From Saprospiraceae bacterium (lineage in GTDB: Bacteria > Bacteroidota > Bacteroidia > Chitinophagales > Saprospiraceae), in assembly GCA_016706365.1 (NCBI GenBank), contig JADJJU010000005.1, positions 1 through 64,000 on the forward strand: a stretch of DNA of 64,000 nt, in the 5' to 3' direction. The notes below the pieces were generated by a model that made no database searches, was not told the DNA's origin, and was given only the letters and a program-made list of their open reading frames with translations. The position numbers were made by a program, and so were the translations under genes. Of this stretch, positions 47,273 to 56,272 are shown piece by piece. Positions within the stretch are counted from its first letter, which is position 1, and the number at the start of each line of letters is the position of its first letter.

Positions 47273-50221
47273 TCATCTTACATTTATTTCATCCACAAAA
47301 ATATAAGCATCTCCCCCCGCTCCCAAATGCCATTCAGGTAATTTCCCATAATTTTTAGCCTTGATTTTTAGGAATCGACCCTTTGCTTTACTGCGGAGGT
47401 TTAGTTCCACTTTTTGCAAATCATAATCATCCGCTTTGACCTGATGACTGACTTTTCCGATGGAGCTAAAATGAAATCCATCATTGGATATAAAATATTC
47501 CACTTCGCTCGGCATCACAATCCAGGAACGGAGATCCTGCGCAAATCCCGCAGAAACTTCTTTGATCTTCTTCACTTTCCCTAAGTCTATAATCGCTTCA
47601 AAATCTTGCCCCCAATATCCCTGCCAGCCCCCCAATCGCCAGTTTTCAGTTCCATTTATTCCGTCAATCAATCCCTCAAATCCTCCACCGGTGTATTGTG
47701 GATGCGGTTTGCTCAATACTTCTATAGAATATTCAGAACTAAATTTATGGTACGATCCTTCAACAATCTGACTCATATTACCATCCTTAGAAAGACATTT
47801 TACCTGAATATCACTGCTCTTTTTGATTTTAATGGGACCTGTATATGTTTTCCATTTTCCGGACTTTTTGCCGGGGGCTGTCAGTCTGTACAGTATTTCA
47901 GTTCCGGTTTGTAATTTTTGAATGCTGATTTCCATCTGATCTTTGAAAACTCGTTCGGATGGTTCTAAGTATGGTAGAATTGTAATGCTTTTAGCGCTGA
48001 TGGAAGATGCAGGCCTTTCATTTTTAGCAATACCTGATTGCAGATTTGCCTGAGATGACATTACCAGCTTAAGGACTCCGCCCTGAGTAATATCTGAATG
48101 TTCAAGATAGCTTTTTGAATATGCAGTTCCATTTAATGTCATGGATTGAACATATGGAGAAGATGCATTTACTCCATGTGCCTCAATCGTAAATGTATTT
48201 CCATTTTCCAGATGAATATTTGCTTTCGGAAATAAAGGTGTTCCTATAGAATATTGAGTACTTCCCGGACAAACAGGATAAAATCCAAGGGCACTAAGCA
48301 CATACCAGGCTGACATTTGACCACAATCCTCATTTCCACTGAGACCATCAGGCTTATCAGAATATTGCTCATCCATTATCTGCCTGACCCTTTGTTGAGT
48401 CTTCCAGGGTTGTCCAAGGTAATTGTATAGATAAGCCATGTGGTGACTGGGCTCATTTCCATGGGCATATTGGCCGATCAAACCGGTAATGTCAACTTGT
48501 TCTCTACCGCTTAGACCTTGCTGTGTTTGAAATAATTCATCGATTTTTTTAATAAGATTTTCTTCTCCTTTATGCAGTTTGGCAAGTCCTTCCACATCAT
48601 GAGGAACATAGAAACTATATTGCCATGAATTAGCTTCCGTGAAATGAAAATCTACCTCAGTTGGATCAAATGGCGTCTTCCATCCTCCATTGACTCTGGG
48701 GCGCATAAAGCCTGTTTTAGGATCAAAAATATTCTTATAATATTGTGCCCTTTGGATGAATTCTGTATAAATTGATTCATTACCTAAATCCTTTGCCATC
48801 ATAGCTATACACCAATCATCGTAAGCATATTCCAGGGTTTTGGAGACACTCTCATGCTCCATATCTCCGGGAATGACTCCGAGATTTTTGTAAAATTCAA
48901 GTCCAAAGTGATTTTTTCTGGCACTATTGACCATGGCAGTCAATGCTTTATTGGCATCAAAACCCCGAATTCCTTTCTTCCATGCATCATAAATAACTGA
49001 AACACTGTGGTAAGCAATCATACAATAAGTCTCATTGCCGGCAAGCTCCCAAACAGGTAATAATCCTCCTTTCTCATAATGACTTAGAAATGTTTGGATG
49101 AAATCCCTTGTCCTTTTAGTATCAATGATTGTCATCAAAGGATGCAAGCCCCTGTAAGTATCCCATAATGAGAAAACAGTGTACTGATCATGATTCTCTG
49201 CTATATGATTCTTCTTATCCATCCCCCTGTAAGATTTATCTATGTCCGAAAACAAATTCGGAGCTATCATACAATGATAGAGCGCTGTATAAAATGTAGT
49301 TCGCTCAGATGCAGATCCTCCCTCGACATGGATTTTACCCAGATGCAGTGTTCCACTCTTTCTGGCAAGTTTTTTTATAAGCTTCAAAATCCCAGTCTGG
49401 TGCTTCTGCTTGCAAGTTTTTCAACGCTCCTTCATATCCGGTGGCTGATATTCCTGTTTTTACTATCAGTGCTTCTTTGCCGTTGCCATCAAAGAAAAAT
49501 ACGCCCGTAATTCCTTCCCTTCCTGCATTTTTTTTGCGTCTGTCCAATTGCCTGAAGAGGAGATTCCGGATTCCTGAATGGGTTTGGAAAATTGAATATG
49601 AAAATAAATTAATTGATCAGTTGCCCAGGCATTGGACCTTCTCATTCCCCTGATTTCGGTATTTGAAATGATTTCCAGAGAAGAGGACAGCACCGGATCT
49701 CTGTGTGCGAGGTCGAGCACCACATGAACTCTGTCCTGCTCGGGAAATTGATATTTATGAATACCCACTCTCGGTGTCGCTGTCAATTCCACTTCGATAT
49801 TGCCTTTATCCAGCAAGACCTTATAGTATCCGGCTTCAGCTGATTCATTTTTCTTCGCAAAGGAAGATTTGTAGTGATAATTCCTGAGAAAAGGTGCTTC
49901 TGAACTCGGCATCAATAAGATATCCCCATAATCCGAAACTCCTGTTCCACTTAAATGCGTGTGAGAAAATCCATAAATAATCGAATCAGAATAATGATAT
50001 CCAGAGCATCCATCCCAGCCATCAAGTCTGGTATCCGGAGAAAGCTGCACCATTCCAAATGGCATAGTTGCTCCCGGAAATGTATGCCCATGTCCATCAG
50101 TACCTATGAATGGATTAACGATGGAGGCATAATTTTTCTCCTGACCCTGCAGTTTTAAAGAAGTGCTAATTAAAATACCTATAAAAAGGAAAAGCTTCAG
50201 GTCAAAGAATAACGATAACAT
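47273..50221 (-). CDS. GH92 family alpha-1,2-mannosidase with discoidin-like C-terminus, two frameshifts
   Basis: This is a secreted glycoside hydrolase of about 980 residues that trims alpha-mannose from glycans using calcium. The signal peptide starts at the ATG at 50221 (MLSLFFDLKLFLFIGILIST). The N-domain has VNPFIGTDGHGHTFPGATMP and GFSHTHLSGTG. The catalytic domain has YTVFSLWDTYRGLHPL and GNEDCGQMSAWYVLSALGFYP. A chitobiase-C-like segment and a discoidin-like (F5/8) domain (ENWRLGGWQGYWGQDFEAII) end the protein. The frame breaks twice: at a T8 run (49528-49535; nine needed, giving DAKKNAGREG) and at CCC 49338-49340 (one base too many, giving SGKIHVEGG). All pieces are otherwise intact. 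It lies divergent to a FISUMP lipoprotein gene. Confidence 0.88.
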
Positions 50222-50366
50222 ATGCCCGTTTTTAAGTTTTAAGTGTTGAGATTTGCGATCTGGAACCTGTAAATTACTTAAATTTTCGAAATTGTCCTGA
50301 TAGAGAAAATAAGAGGTTTTGTTTTCCATTCCCGATAACAAAAAAATGAATGTTTAAATTATTTAT

Positions 50367-51119
50367 ATGAATAAGTACTATTTGTTGATAGTAAGTTTTG
50401 CTGTGCTATTATTTTCATGCGTAAAAGATGATCCTAAAGATCCCGATGAACTGAATTATCCTAGAGAAGTTAGTTTCATGTATCTGGATTCAATGGTAAC
50501 TTACGGTGTGGTGTTGAAAGAATACACCAGAGATGCCAATAATGATACTTTGCTGACTCCTGTAAAAAAACTTTGGCTGGACAGAAATCTTGGCGCGCAA
50601 AGAGTAGCTACTTCTGAAAATGATTTATTGGCTGCCGGAGATTTATTTCAATGGGGAAGAGGAGATGATGGACATCAAAGAAGAAACAGTGATACTACTC
50701 ATACCATCTCGGCTACACATATACCTGCTCATAATAAGTTTATCGCTGCGCCCCTTAACAGCAATAACTGGCTTAGTCCTCCTAATAATGAATTATGGAA
50801 TGGCCCACAAAACCTTAATTGTCCCTGTCCGGAAGGTTGGAGAGTCCCGACGAAAGAAGAATTGGAAATGGAAATGAATTCCTGGAATCCAAAACATAAA
50901 GTTGGAGCATTTGCTTCGACCCTGAAATGGGTGCCGGGTGGAAACCGTGATAACCATGGGACTGAAAGGTATACTGACATTTCGTCATTTATATGGTCTT
51001 CAACTATTCATGATAATGAAGCGTATATTTTGGCAATCATTTCTTCTGATACCACAGAAATTATTACATCGCCCCGGATTTTTGGAGGATCAGTAAGGTG
51101 TATAAAAGACCCATCCTGA
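50367..51119 (+). CDS. FISUMP-domain lipoprotein
   Basis: This 250-residue lipoprotein has a signal peptide ending in the lipobox LLFSC (Cys at about 18). The body matches the Fibrobacter succinogenes major paralogous (FISUMP) domain: KKLWLDRNLGAQRVA, GDLFQWGRGDDGHQ, CPCPEGWRVPTKEELE and GGSVRCIKD at the end. In other genomes these domains are found in many surface and outer-membrane proteins. No biochemical role is established. It is divergent from the GH92 gene with 145 bp between starts, so a shared regulatory region is possible. The domain appears complete. Confidence 0.85.
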   Translation: MNKYYLLIVSFAVLLFSCVKDDPKDPDELNYPREVSFMYLDSMVTYGVVLKEYTRDANNDTLLTPVKKLWLDRNLGAQRVATSENDLLAAGDLFQWGRGDDGHQRRNSDTTHTISATHIPAHNKFIAAPLNSNNWLSPPNNELWNGPQNLNCPCPEGWRVPTKEELEMEMNSWNPKHKVGAFASTLKWVPGGNRDNHGTERYTDISSFIWSSTIHDNEAYILAIISSDTTEIITSPRIFGGSVRCIKDPS

Positions 51120-51260
51120 TATATGTAAGTCATGGAAAATGTTTAAAAAGAGATAGAAATTACATTAATAATATTTTCTGCCTGCCATACTGCCCCATTG
51201 CCATTTATTTAAGCAGTACTTAGTTGAACACCTACAGAGTTCAGGTTTGGATGCCATACT

Positions 51261-51317
51261 ACCCCGGGCTGCGTTTCACTTGCCCGGGGTTATCCACGTT
51301 AAACTCCATACGGAGTT
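51261..51317. repeat. Twin palindrome (REP-like)
   Basis: ACCCCGGGC/GCCCGGGGT (51261-51269 and 51282-51290, 12-nt loop) is followed after 11 bp by AACTCC-ATAC-GGAGTT (51302-51317). The paired arrangement is typical of dispersed extragenic palindromes. A spurious short frame through it reads YPGLRFTCPGLSTLN, a string I associate with similar elements in other Bacteroidota. Confidence 0.55.
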
Positions 51318-51611
51318 GTGTGCCAAGGGGATTAAGAGTAATTTTAGGATTGATTTTGTCTTACTGGACGTTGGCTGTTAAACCCGGCCTTTTAAAATTT
51401 CCGTAGCTTTTCAAGCTGCTCGCAACACAGTTGTCAAACTGAATTTAACGACTAATAAGCAGGCAAGGAAGACGAGCAAAGTCGAAAATCTCTTGTTTTT
51501 GCCAATTCTTATAATAGAAATATAAGCTTGATTATACTATAAATTAAATAAGCGAGCGGCTTTGCATGCGCTGAGTGGAGAGCAGCGTAGAAAACAAGGA
51601 AATTTTAAACA

Positions 51612-51651
51612 GCCTTGATTTTTTGTTACTTTTGCATCAAGGCAAAAGTAA
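51612..51651. repeat. Compound hairpin with two competing stems
   Basis: TTACTTTTG/CAAAAGTAA (51626-51634 and 51643-51651) has an 8-nt loop. GCCTTGAT/ATCAAGGC (51612-51619 and 51636-51643) uses the loop of the first stem. Both stems are perfect and mutually exclusive. A related element is at 53309. Confidence 0.6.
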
Positions 51652-51777
51652 AAGAAGCTGAGAAAAAACTGAGAAGTAAAAACATTTGGTGCAGCTTTAT
51701 ATCGATTATTACTAGCTCACGCCCTGAACCTTCCTGTTAAAACAATAATTCTTTAAGAAACACCTTTTTAAATAATA

Positions 51778-52818
51778 TTACTGTTGCACCCTCACCGGCA
51801 AATGATCAAAAATAATCCCCTTCATCGCCTTTACCCACTCAGGATTATCATTCAAACTAGGAACCAGATCCAGCTTTTCACCTCCTAGTGCTATAAATTC
51901 CTCATGGTACTCATCTGAAATTTCAACAGTAGTCTCCAGACAATCTGATACAAAAGCCGGGCAAAAAACAAGCATTTTTCTATCACCGGCATTATATCTT
52001 TCTTTGATGACCTCGCTTGTATAAGGCTGAATCCATGGATCATTGCCCAATCTGCTTTGAAAGCAAACAGTATATTTTTCAGGAGGAATACCTAATTCTT
52101 TTGTAAGTGCAGTCGCTGTGCGGTAACATTGTGCGGAATAACAGAATCTGTTTGCGTCACAGACTTGCTGGCAACAATTATCTGATTGCAGACAGTGATT
52201 ATCTATGGAAGCTTTGCGCATTTGCCTCTGTGGAATTCCATGAAAACTCATCAGGAAATGATCGTATTCATCCAGATTAAATTGTCTGGCATTGTCAGCA
52301 AATACGTTGATCATTCCCGGATTTTCAGGGTATGAATGCACCAAATGCAATTCAGGAACTATCTGATATTTTGATACTATTTCAAGGACTTTCGCATGTA
52401 CAGATCCTGTAGATGCTGAAGCATATTGAGGAAACATGGGGAAAACAACAATTCTGTCTACACCTGATTTAATCAATTCATCCAATCCATCCTCAATAGA
52501 AGGTGACTGGTACCTCATCGCCAGGACCACTTTGAATTCAGGTCCCATTTCTTCCTGCAGCATTTTCTCTACTTTATATCCATACACTTTGAGGGGAGAG
52601 CCTTCAGGAGTCCACAGTTTTTTATAAAGTTTAGCTGATTTCTTGTGCCTGAAAGGAACGATGATGCCGCGTACAAGTAAATTTCTTGATATGGGAGCAA
52701 TATCGATCACCCTTGGGTCCAGTAAGAATTCCTGCAAATATTTGTAAACATCTTTTGGTTCAGGAGAATCCGGAGTGCCCAGATTAACGATTAAAATGCC
52801 CGTTTTAGGTCTGATCAT
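51778..52818 (-). CDS. hemH: Ferrochelatase
   Basis: This 346-residue enzyme inserts Fe2+ into protoporphyrin IX, the last step of haem synthesis. It contains GILIVNLGTPDSPEPKDVY, YASASTGSV, the catalytic histidine H193 in MSFHGIPQRQ, and the acidic E295 in SDCLETTVEI. Six cysteines lie between residues 209 and 231 (HCLQSDNCCQQVC, RFCYSAQC). This cluster could bind a metal or iron-sulfur centre, which is known for some ferrochelatases but not proven here. A TAACTTTG box lies about 95 bp upstream. It is a lone gene, and hemB is 25 kb away. Confidence 0.96.
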   Translation of the reverse strand: MIRPKTGILIVNLGTPDSPEPKDVYKYLQEFLLDPRVIDIAPISRNLLVRGIIVPFRHKKSAKLYKKLWTPEGSPLKVYGYKVEKMLQEEMGPEFKVVLAMRYQSPSIEDGLDELIKSGVDRIVVFPMFPQYASASTGSVHAKVLEIVSKYQIVPELHLVHSYPENPGMINVFADNARQFNLDEYDHFLMSFHGIPQRQMRKASIDNHCLQSDNCCQQVCDANRFCYSAQCYRTATALTKELGIPPEKYTVCFQSRLGNDPWIQPYTSEVIKERYNAGDRKMLVFCPAFVSDCLETTVEISDEYHEEFIALGGEKLDLVPSLNDNPEWVKAMKGIIFDHLPVRVQQ

Positions 52819-52911
52819 AGTTGCAGAATATAGCTCACAAACAGTTTAGTATGTGTTTAGTTGATTTGCAGAATTAACTTGGTTAAGCTAATAGATGTAA
52901 GCAAAGTTATA

Positions 52912-52919
52912 CTTAAAGT
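52912..52919 (-). promoter_or_regulatory. Putative -7 box of hemH
   Basis: TAACTTTG on the minus strand matches TAnnTTTG, about 94 bp before the ATG. The -33 region is unclear. Confidence 0.35.
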
Positions 52920-53026
52920 TTCATAAATCTAAAATTCGACTCAATGATCAACTTTACCTTCGATGATAGGAGTAGGTTCCCACCTTGTAGAATAAGACGT
53001 AAAAAATGGTTTTGAGTATGAACGAG

Positions 53027-53055
53027 TTAAAAAGGTACTAAATGTACCTTTTTAA
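53027..53055. terminator. Perfect 12-bp hairpin, possible bidirectional terminator
   Basis: TTAAAAAGGTAC/GTACCTTTTTAA has a 5-nt loop (TAAAT). The symmetric A and T tracts would serve either strand, but no gene ends within 200 bp, so another role is possible. Confidence 0.45.
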
Positions 53056-53308
53056 TGAAGTGAACCGAACATCAAAGGAGCTCAGTCGAGTGCAGATGTG
53101 AGGCTTGTTGAATCTTAAATATGAGAAGATAAGTATATTGAAAGTGCATAAAAAGTAGGTACTGTGTGAGCTATCAGAAAGTCCAGACAGATACAGAGTT
53201 GGCCTGTGAGATAAACAGGTACATGAAATACCACAGCGAGTTTGGCAGACTTAGCGAAGCGAAAACGCATTTTTAGGCTTAGGCTACACAGTGGGCGGCT
53301 TTTTTTTG

Positions 53309-53340
53309 TTTCTTTTTTTTGGCTGTTGAAAAAAAAGAAA
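53309..53340. repeat. T/A hairpin with 8-nt loop
   Basis: TTTCTTTTTTTT/AAAAAAAAGAAA is a perfect 12-bp stem around the 8-nt loop GGCTGTTG. It has the same architecture as the element at 51626-51651. Confidence 0.5.
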
Positions 53341-53451
53341 AGCCCGACCGGCTTGAGGTCAATTAGAAGGAGTTAATTCCAATTGATTTTTTTAGAAGAT
53401 CAAAATGCATTACTTTGACAAGAAACTTGACAAATAACTTGGGCAAAAGTA

Positions 53452-54532
53452 TTACCCCTTTAGGAAAATCTGATATAATCCATCACTTGTTGTCAGACGG
53501 ATTAAATAAAAATTACCTGCTGAAGATCGCTGATTTGGCTTAAGTTGAATGCTTTGCATTCCAGCAGGTAAGTTCTTCCAGGTATCATTCGATATCGTCC
53601 TGCCAAGTACATCCATTTGGATAATATTCAGATCACCTGATGCAGGCAGATTAATTTCAACCGAACAATCAGAATCACATGGAAGTGGAAATATTCTGGC
53701 TTGTAGCTCATGATTTACAGAAACATTTTCTGTAGAGGATATAATGCAGTCATTTTGAAACTCAGCACAATAAGCTCTTTGGGCGGCTGTGCAATCCAGG
53801 ATAAAGGGATTTTCTTTGCCATCCTGGTATTGGGCAATTAACAAATTTCTTTCCCATTCTGCTGAATCCACCGGATCATCAAAATGCCATTGACAAAGTG
53901 TAGCCCTTTGTGGTGCAAAAAATGCAGGATCTGCAGCATCTGCTTCCGGTCTGTAGATGGTATAAAAAATAAAACATAGCCCTTGCCACATCGCCCTTAA
54001 TTCCTTCTGCCGGCTCAAAAAATCCCTGGCCTATTTCTGAATATAAGTCCTTGTTAGTCGTAGGAATATTTGCTTGCTTGATGGCTTTATAATACCACCA
54101 ATTGCTCTGTTGATCCTGTATGTCATTAAATGGAAGATTACCCCTGTCATTATTCACATTTTCTCTTGTAGGAAAGATATGGTACATATTGGCTTCTGCC
54201 TGCACGTGTGAGGCGCCCTTTGATCGGGGCCATAGATGTTCTGTATTTAAGCCTTTTGCAAATGCATCCTCAGTTGGATCCAGATTGGGATCAAGATAAA
54301 TGGTGTAATCAGTGTAAAGGCAGCTCAGACTATCATTTTCTACAAGAATTCTTGAAAACAGCGTGTCTCTTGCATCCCCATAAGAAAATACAAAATTGGG
54401 CCGGAAAGCTTCCCGCATGGCATCTGCAAGTATTTCTCCACTCAAGCCGGGAAATACATCCACATGTTGCCCGCGGATGAATCCGGCATTCAGAAAAATC
54501 AGAAGGAAGAGCACAAATTTAAAGCGATACAT
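53452..54532 (-). CDS. Secreted endonuclease I family protein with T9SS type A sorting domain, one frameshift
   Basis: This is an exported nuclease of about 360 residues. The signal peptide starts at the ATG at 54532 (MYRFKFVLFLLIFLNAGFIRG). The His-Me finger nuclease motif is intact: GLNTEHLWPRSKGA, then NMYHIFPTRENVNNDRGNLPF. The frame breaks in an A6 run (53964-53969 on the plus strand), where one base too many is present. The repaired reading RAMFYFYTIYRPEADAADP continues through CQWHFDDPVDSAEWERN. The C-terminus is a type A sorting domain with RIFPLPCDSDCSVEI, MDVLGRTI and NFYLIRL. A role in degrading extracellular DNA for nutrients is likely. Confidence 0.85.
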
Positions 54533-54556
54533 GAGTTGCCGGATTGATTGCAGGGG

Positions 54557-54564
54557 CAAAGGTA
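54557..54564 (-). promoter_or_regulatory. Putative -7 box of the endonuclease I gene
   Basis: TACCTTTG on the minus strand (54564-54557) matches TAnnTTTG, 24 bp before the ATG. No -33 TTG is evident. Confidence 0.35.
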
Positions 54565-54720
54565 GTAAAGTCAAGGAGAAGTGAGGTTAGTTGTAAACCA
54601 CACTTAAATAAATCTTATCTTAAAATGGGCATCAAAAATAAGATAGTTCAGAATTATCTACTACTATTTAATTATAATTGCACGGAGTAAGGCGTATTAT
54701 CAGATTTGAATCATCTACTC

Positions 54721-55932
54721 ATGTTCAAAAGTTTTTCTACAAAGTTGAACCCATCTAATTGGACAGCTGATCAGCGTCTTTCTATCATTTACAAATCAGT
54801 TTGTTTTTGCTTTCTGATTGGCATTTTAATCACTTTTCCCCTCTGGCATCATGATCGTTTGTTTCCGATGGTGCCATTTCACCCGGCACTTTCAGACTTT
54901 GGGGCAGGTGTTCATTACTTTTTACTTGGCCTACTCCTTCTGATCACCATTGCCAATATCATCTGGAAAAAAAGCTCGCTTGCTATTGCATTAATCAGTA
55001 TTATGATACTCTTGGTCTTATTGGATCAGATGCGCTTACAGCCCTGGGTTTATATATACTTTTTGATGTTCATTCCTTTTATATGGTACTTCCGGGTGAA
55101 AGATAAAAAAGACAAGAGCAGTAGCTTGCAAGTGCTCAATTATATCCGGATTTTACTTATCGGGACTTACACATGGAGCGGATTGCACAAGTTTTCTACA
55201 GAATTCATAGAGAATGTATATCCCTCTATGATGATGGGATTATTTAAGGTTCCCCTGGATTCGAAGCTACTGGAGATGAAGGAGCTGGGATATGGAATGG
55301 CAATGGTGGAACTTCTGATTGGATTGGGACTAATCTTTCCTTCAACCCGCCGATGGTCTGTTCTTTTGGCTATTATTCAGCATTTATTAATACTTGCCTG
55401 GGTATCGCCTCTGGGCGGAAATACAAATTACGCAATCCTCCCCTGGAACGTGGCCATGATAATTTTAATTATTTTTTGTGCCTACAAAACGAAAGAGTCT
55501 ATTCTCTTTTGGCCAGCCGGTCAAAATTCTTTAAAATGGAGCACTCCTTTATTGATACTTTTTATCTGGATAATGCCAGCTTTAAATATTAAGGACAAAT
55601 GGGATGCTTATTTGTCTTTCAATCTTTACACAGAAAGGATATCTCACATGTTTGTAGCGCTCAGACAACAAGCTATTGATGAATTGGATCCCCAACACTT
55701 AGAATATCTCGCATTTGAAAATTTAATAGATGAAGGTAAGGTCATTGATATAGAGCGCTGGTCATTTGAGGAAATGAATGTTCCCGTTTATCCATCCCAC
55801 AAAGTGCATTGTGCCATCGGTAATTATTTCTGCAGTAAAGTCAGCAATGAACAAAATCTCATGCTCGTGACCTACCGCAAACCATTTATTGACGGGAACT
55901 ACAAAATTTTTACTTGCAAAGACTGCCTATGA
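54721..55932 (+). CDS. Polytopic membrane protein (DoxX/HTTM-like) of unknown function
   Basis: This 403-residue protein has about nine or ten hydrophobic helices in residues 30-290 (for example LIGILITFPLW, FLLGLLLLITIANII, MAMVELLIGLGLIFP). Helix 5 region GTYTWSGLHKFSTEFIENVY resembles the DoxX/MauE and HTTM groups of membrane proteins. The last 110 residues are soluble, with four cysteines (HCAIGNYFC, FTCKDC) near the C-terminus. I use the ATG at 54721, not the TTG at 54706. No enzymatic residues can be assigned. It precedes the six-gene locus but is separated by a 340-bp spacer with tandem repeats. Confidence 0.75.
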   Translation: MFKSFSTKLNPSNWTADQRLSIIYKSVCFCFLIGILITFPLWHHDRLFPMVPFHPALSDFGAGVHYFLLGLLLLITIANIIWKKSSLAIALISIMILLVLLDQMRLQPWVYIYFLMFIPFIWYFRVKDKKDKSSSLQVLNYIRILLIGTYTWSGLHKFSTEFIENVYPSMMMGLFKVPLDSKLLEMKELGYGMAMVELLIGLGLIFPSTRRWSVLLAIIQHLLILAWVSPLGGNTNYAILPWNVAMIILIIFCAYKTKESILFWPAGQNSLKWSTPLLILFIWIMPALNIKDKWDAYLSFNLYTERISHMFVALRQQAIDELDPQHLEYLAFENLIDEGKVIDIERWSFEEMNVPVYPSHKVHCAIGNYFCSKVSNEQNLMLVTYRKPFIDGNYKIFTCKDCL

Positions 55933-55982
55933 AAGCGTAAGGCATAAGGCAAAAGTCTTAAGAACTGCACCCTTCTACTTAT

Positions 55983-56139
55983 CTCATCAATCTTCCCAAA
56001 CCCTGCACAAAACTCTCAAACACACAACTTCAATCCTATCAATCTTCTCAAACGGTCCACAAAAAACTCACACTCCTAACTCCAATCTCATCAATCTTCC
56101 CAAACCCACCACAAAAATCTCACACACACAACTTCAATC
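55983..56139. repeat. Three tandem copies of a 51-53-bp C/A-rich unit
   Basis: Copies start at 55983, 56036 and 56087, with the pattern CTCATCAATCTTCCCAAACC, then CACAAAA, then CTCACACnCnnAACTTCAAT. The first and third copies are the most similar. The unit is G-poor on the plus strand. Confidence 0.75.
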
Positions 56140-56219
56140 TTCCCGGTTTTTTGTATTTTTAGCTTTATAATTTACCTCCGGGTAAAAAAATAGACTTTAC
56201 TAACTAACAAATTCCAAAA

Positions 56220-56250
56220 TTGCGGGTATTTAAGTTGTAATCTATTTTTG
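56220..56250 (+). promoter_or_regulatory. Promoter of the six-gene locus
   Basis: TTG (56220-56222), 20 bp, then TATTTTTG (56243-56250) is a full -33/-7 match. It lies 22 bp before the ATG at 56273, and no other comparable pair is seen until the end of the locus. Confidence 0.6.
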
Positions 56251-56272
56251 TCAAATAGCAGCCATATAATTA

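Larger units (their letters stand above)
51120..51777. other. Long intergenic region with REP-like palindromes and a long-stem hairpin
   Basis: This 658-bp region has no credible gene. It holds two adjacent hairpins at 51261-51317 and a compound hairpin at 51612-51651, each described separately. An 80-bp stretch around 51540-51600 has the words GCGAGCGGC and GCATGCGCTGAG. Confidence 0.5.
52920..53451. other. Long intergenic region with two strong hairpins
   Basis: No gene is seen. A perfect 12-bp hairpin lies at 53027-53055 and a T/A-rich hairpin at 53309-53340. In between, the region carries the words GCGAGTTTGGCAGACTTAGCG and GCGAAAACGC, which look like part of a dispersed element. Confidence 0.45.
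55933..56272. other. Spacer with a tandem repeat and the promoter of the six-gene locus
   Basis: No gene is seen. It starts with GTAAGGCATAAGGC (a word shared with 25.1 and 35.9 kb). A tandem repeat (55983-56139) follows, and then a -33/-7 promoter. Confidence 0.5.

Noticed and set aside
51224..51406. Short frame reading YPGLRFTCPGLS as a gene
   Set aside because: It runs through two palindromes, has no start context, and looks like the accidental translation of a REP-like element.
53041..53345. Possible remnant of an insertion sequence next to hemH
   Set aside because: No transposase relic or target-site duplication could be read; only hairpins and recurring words are present.
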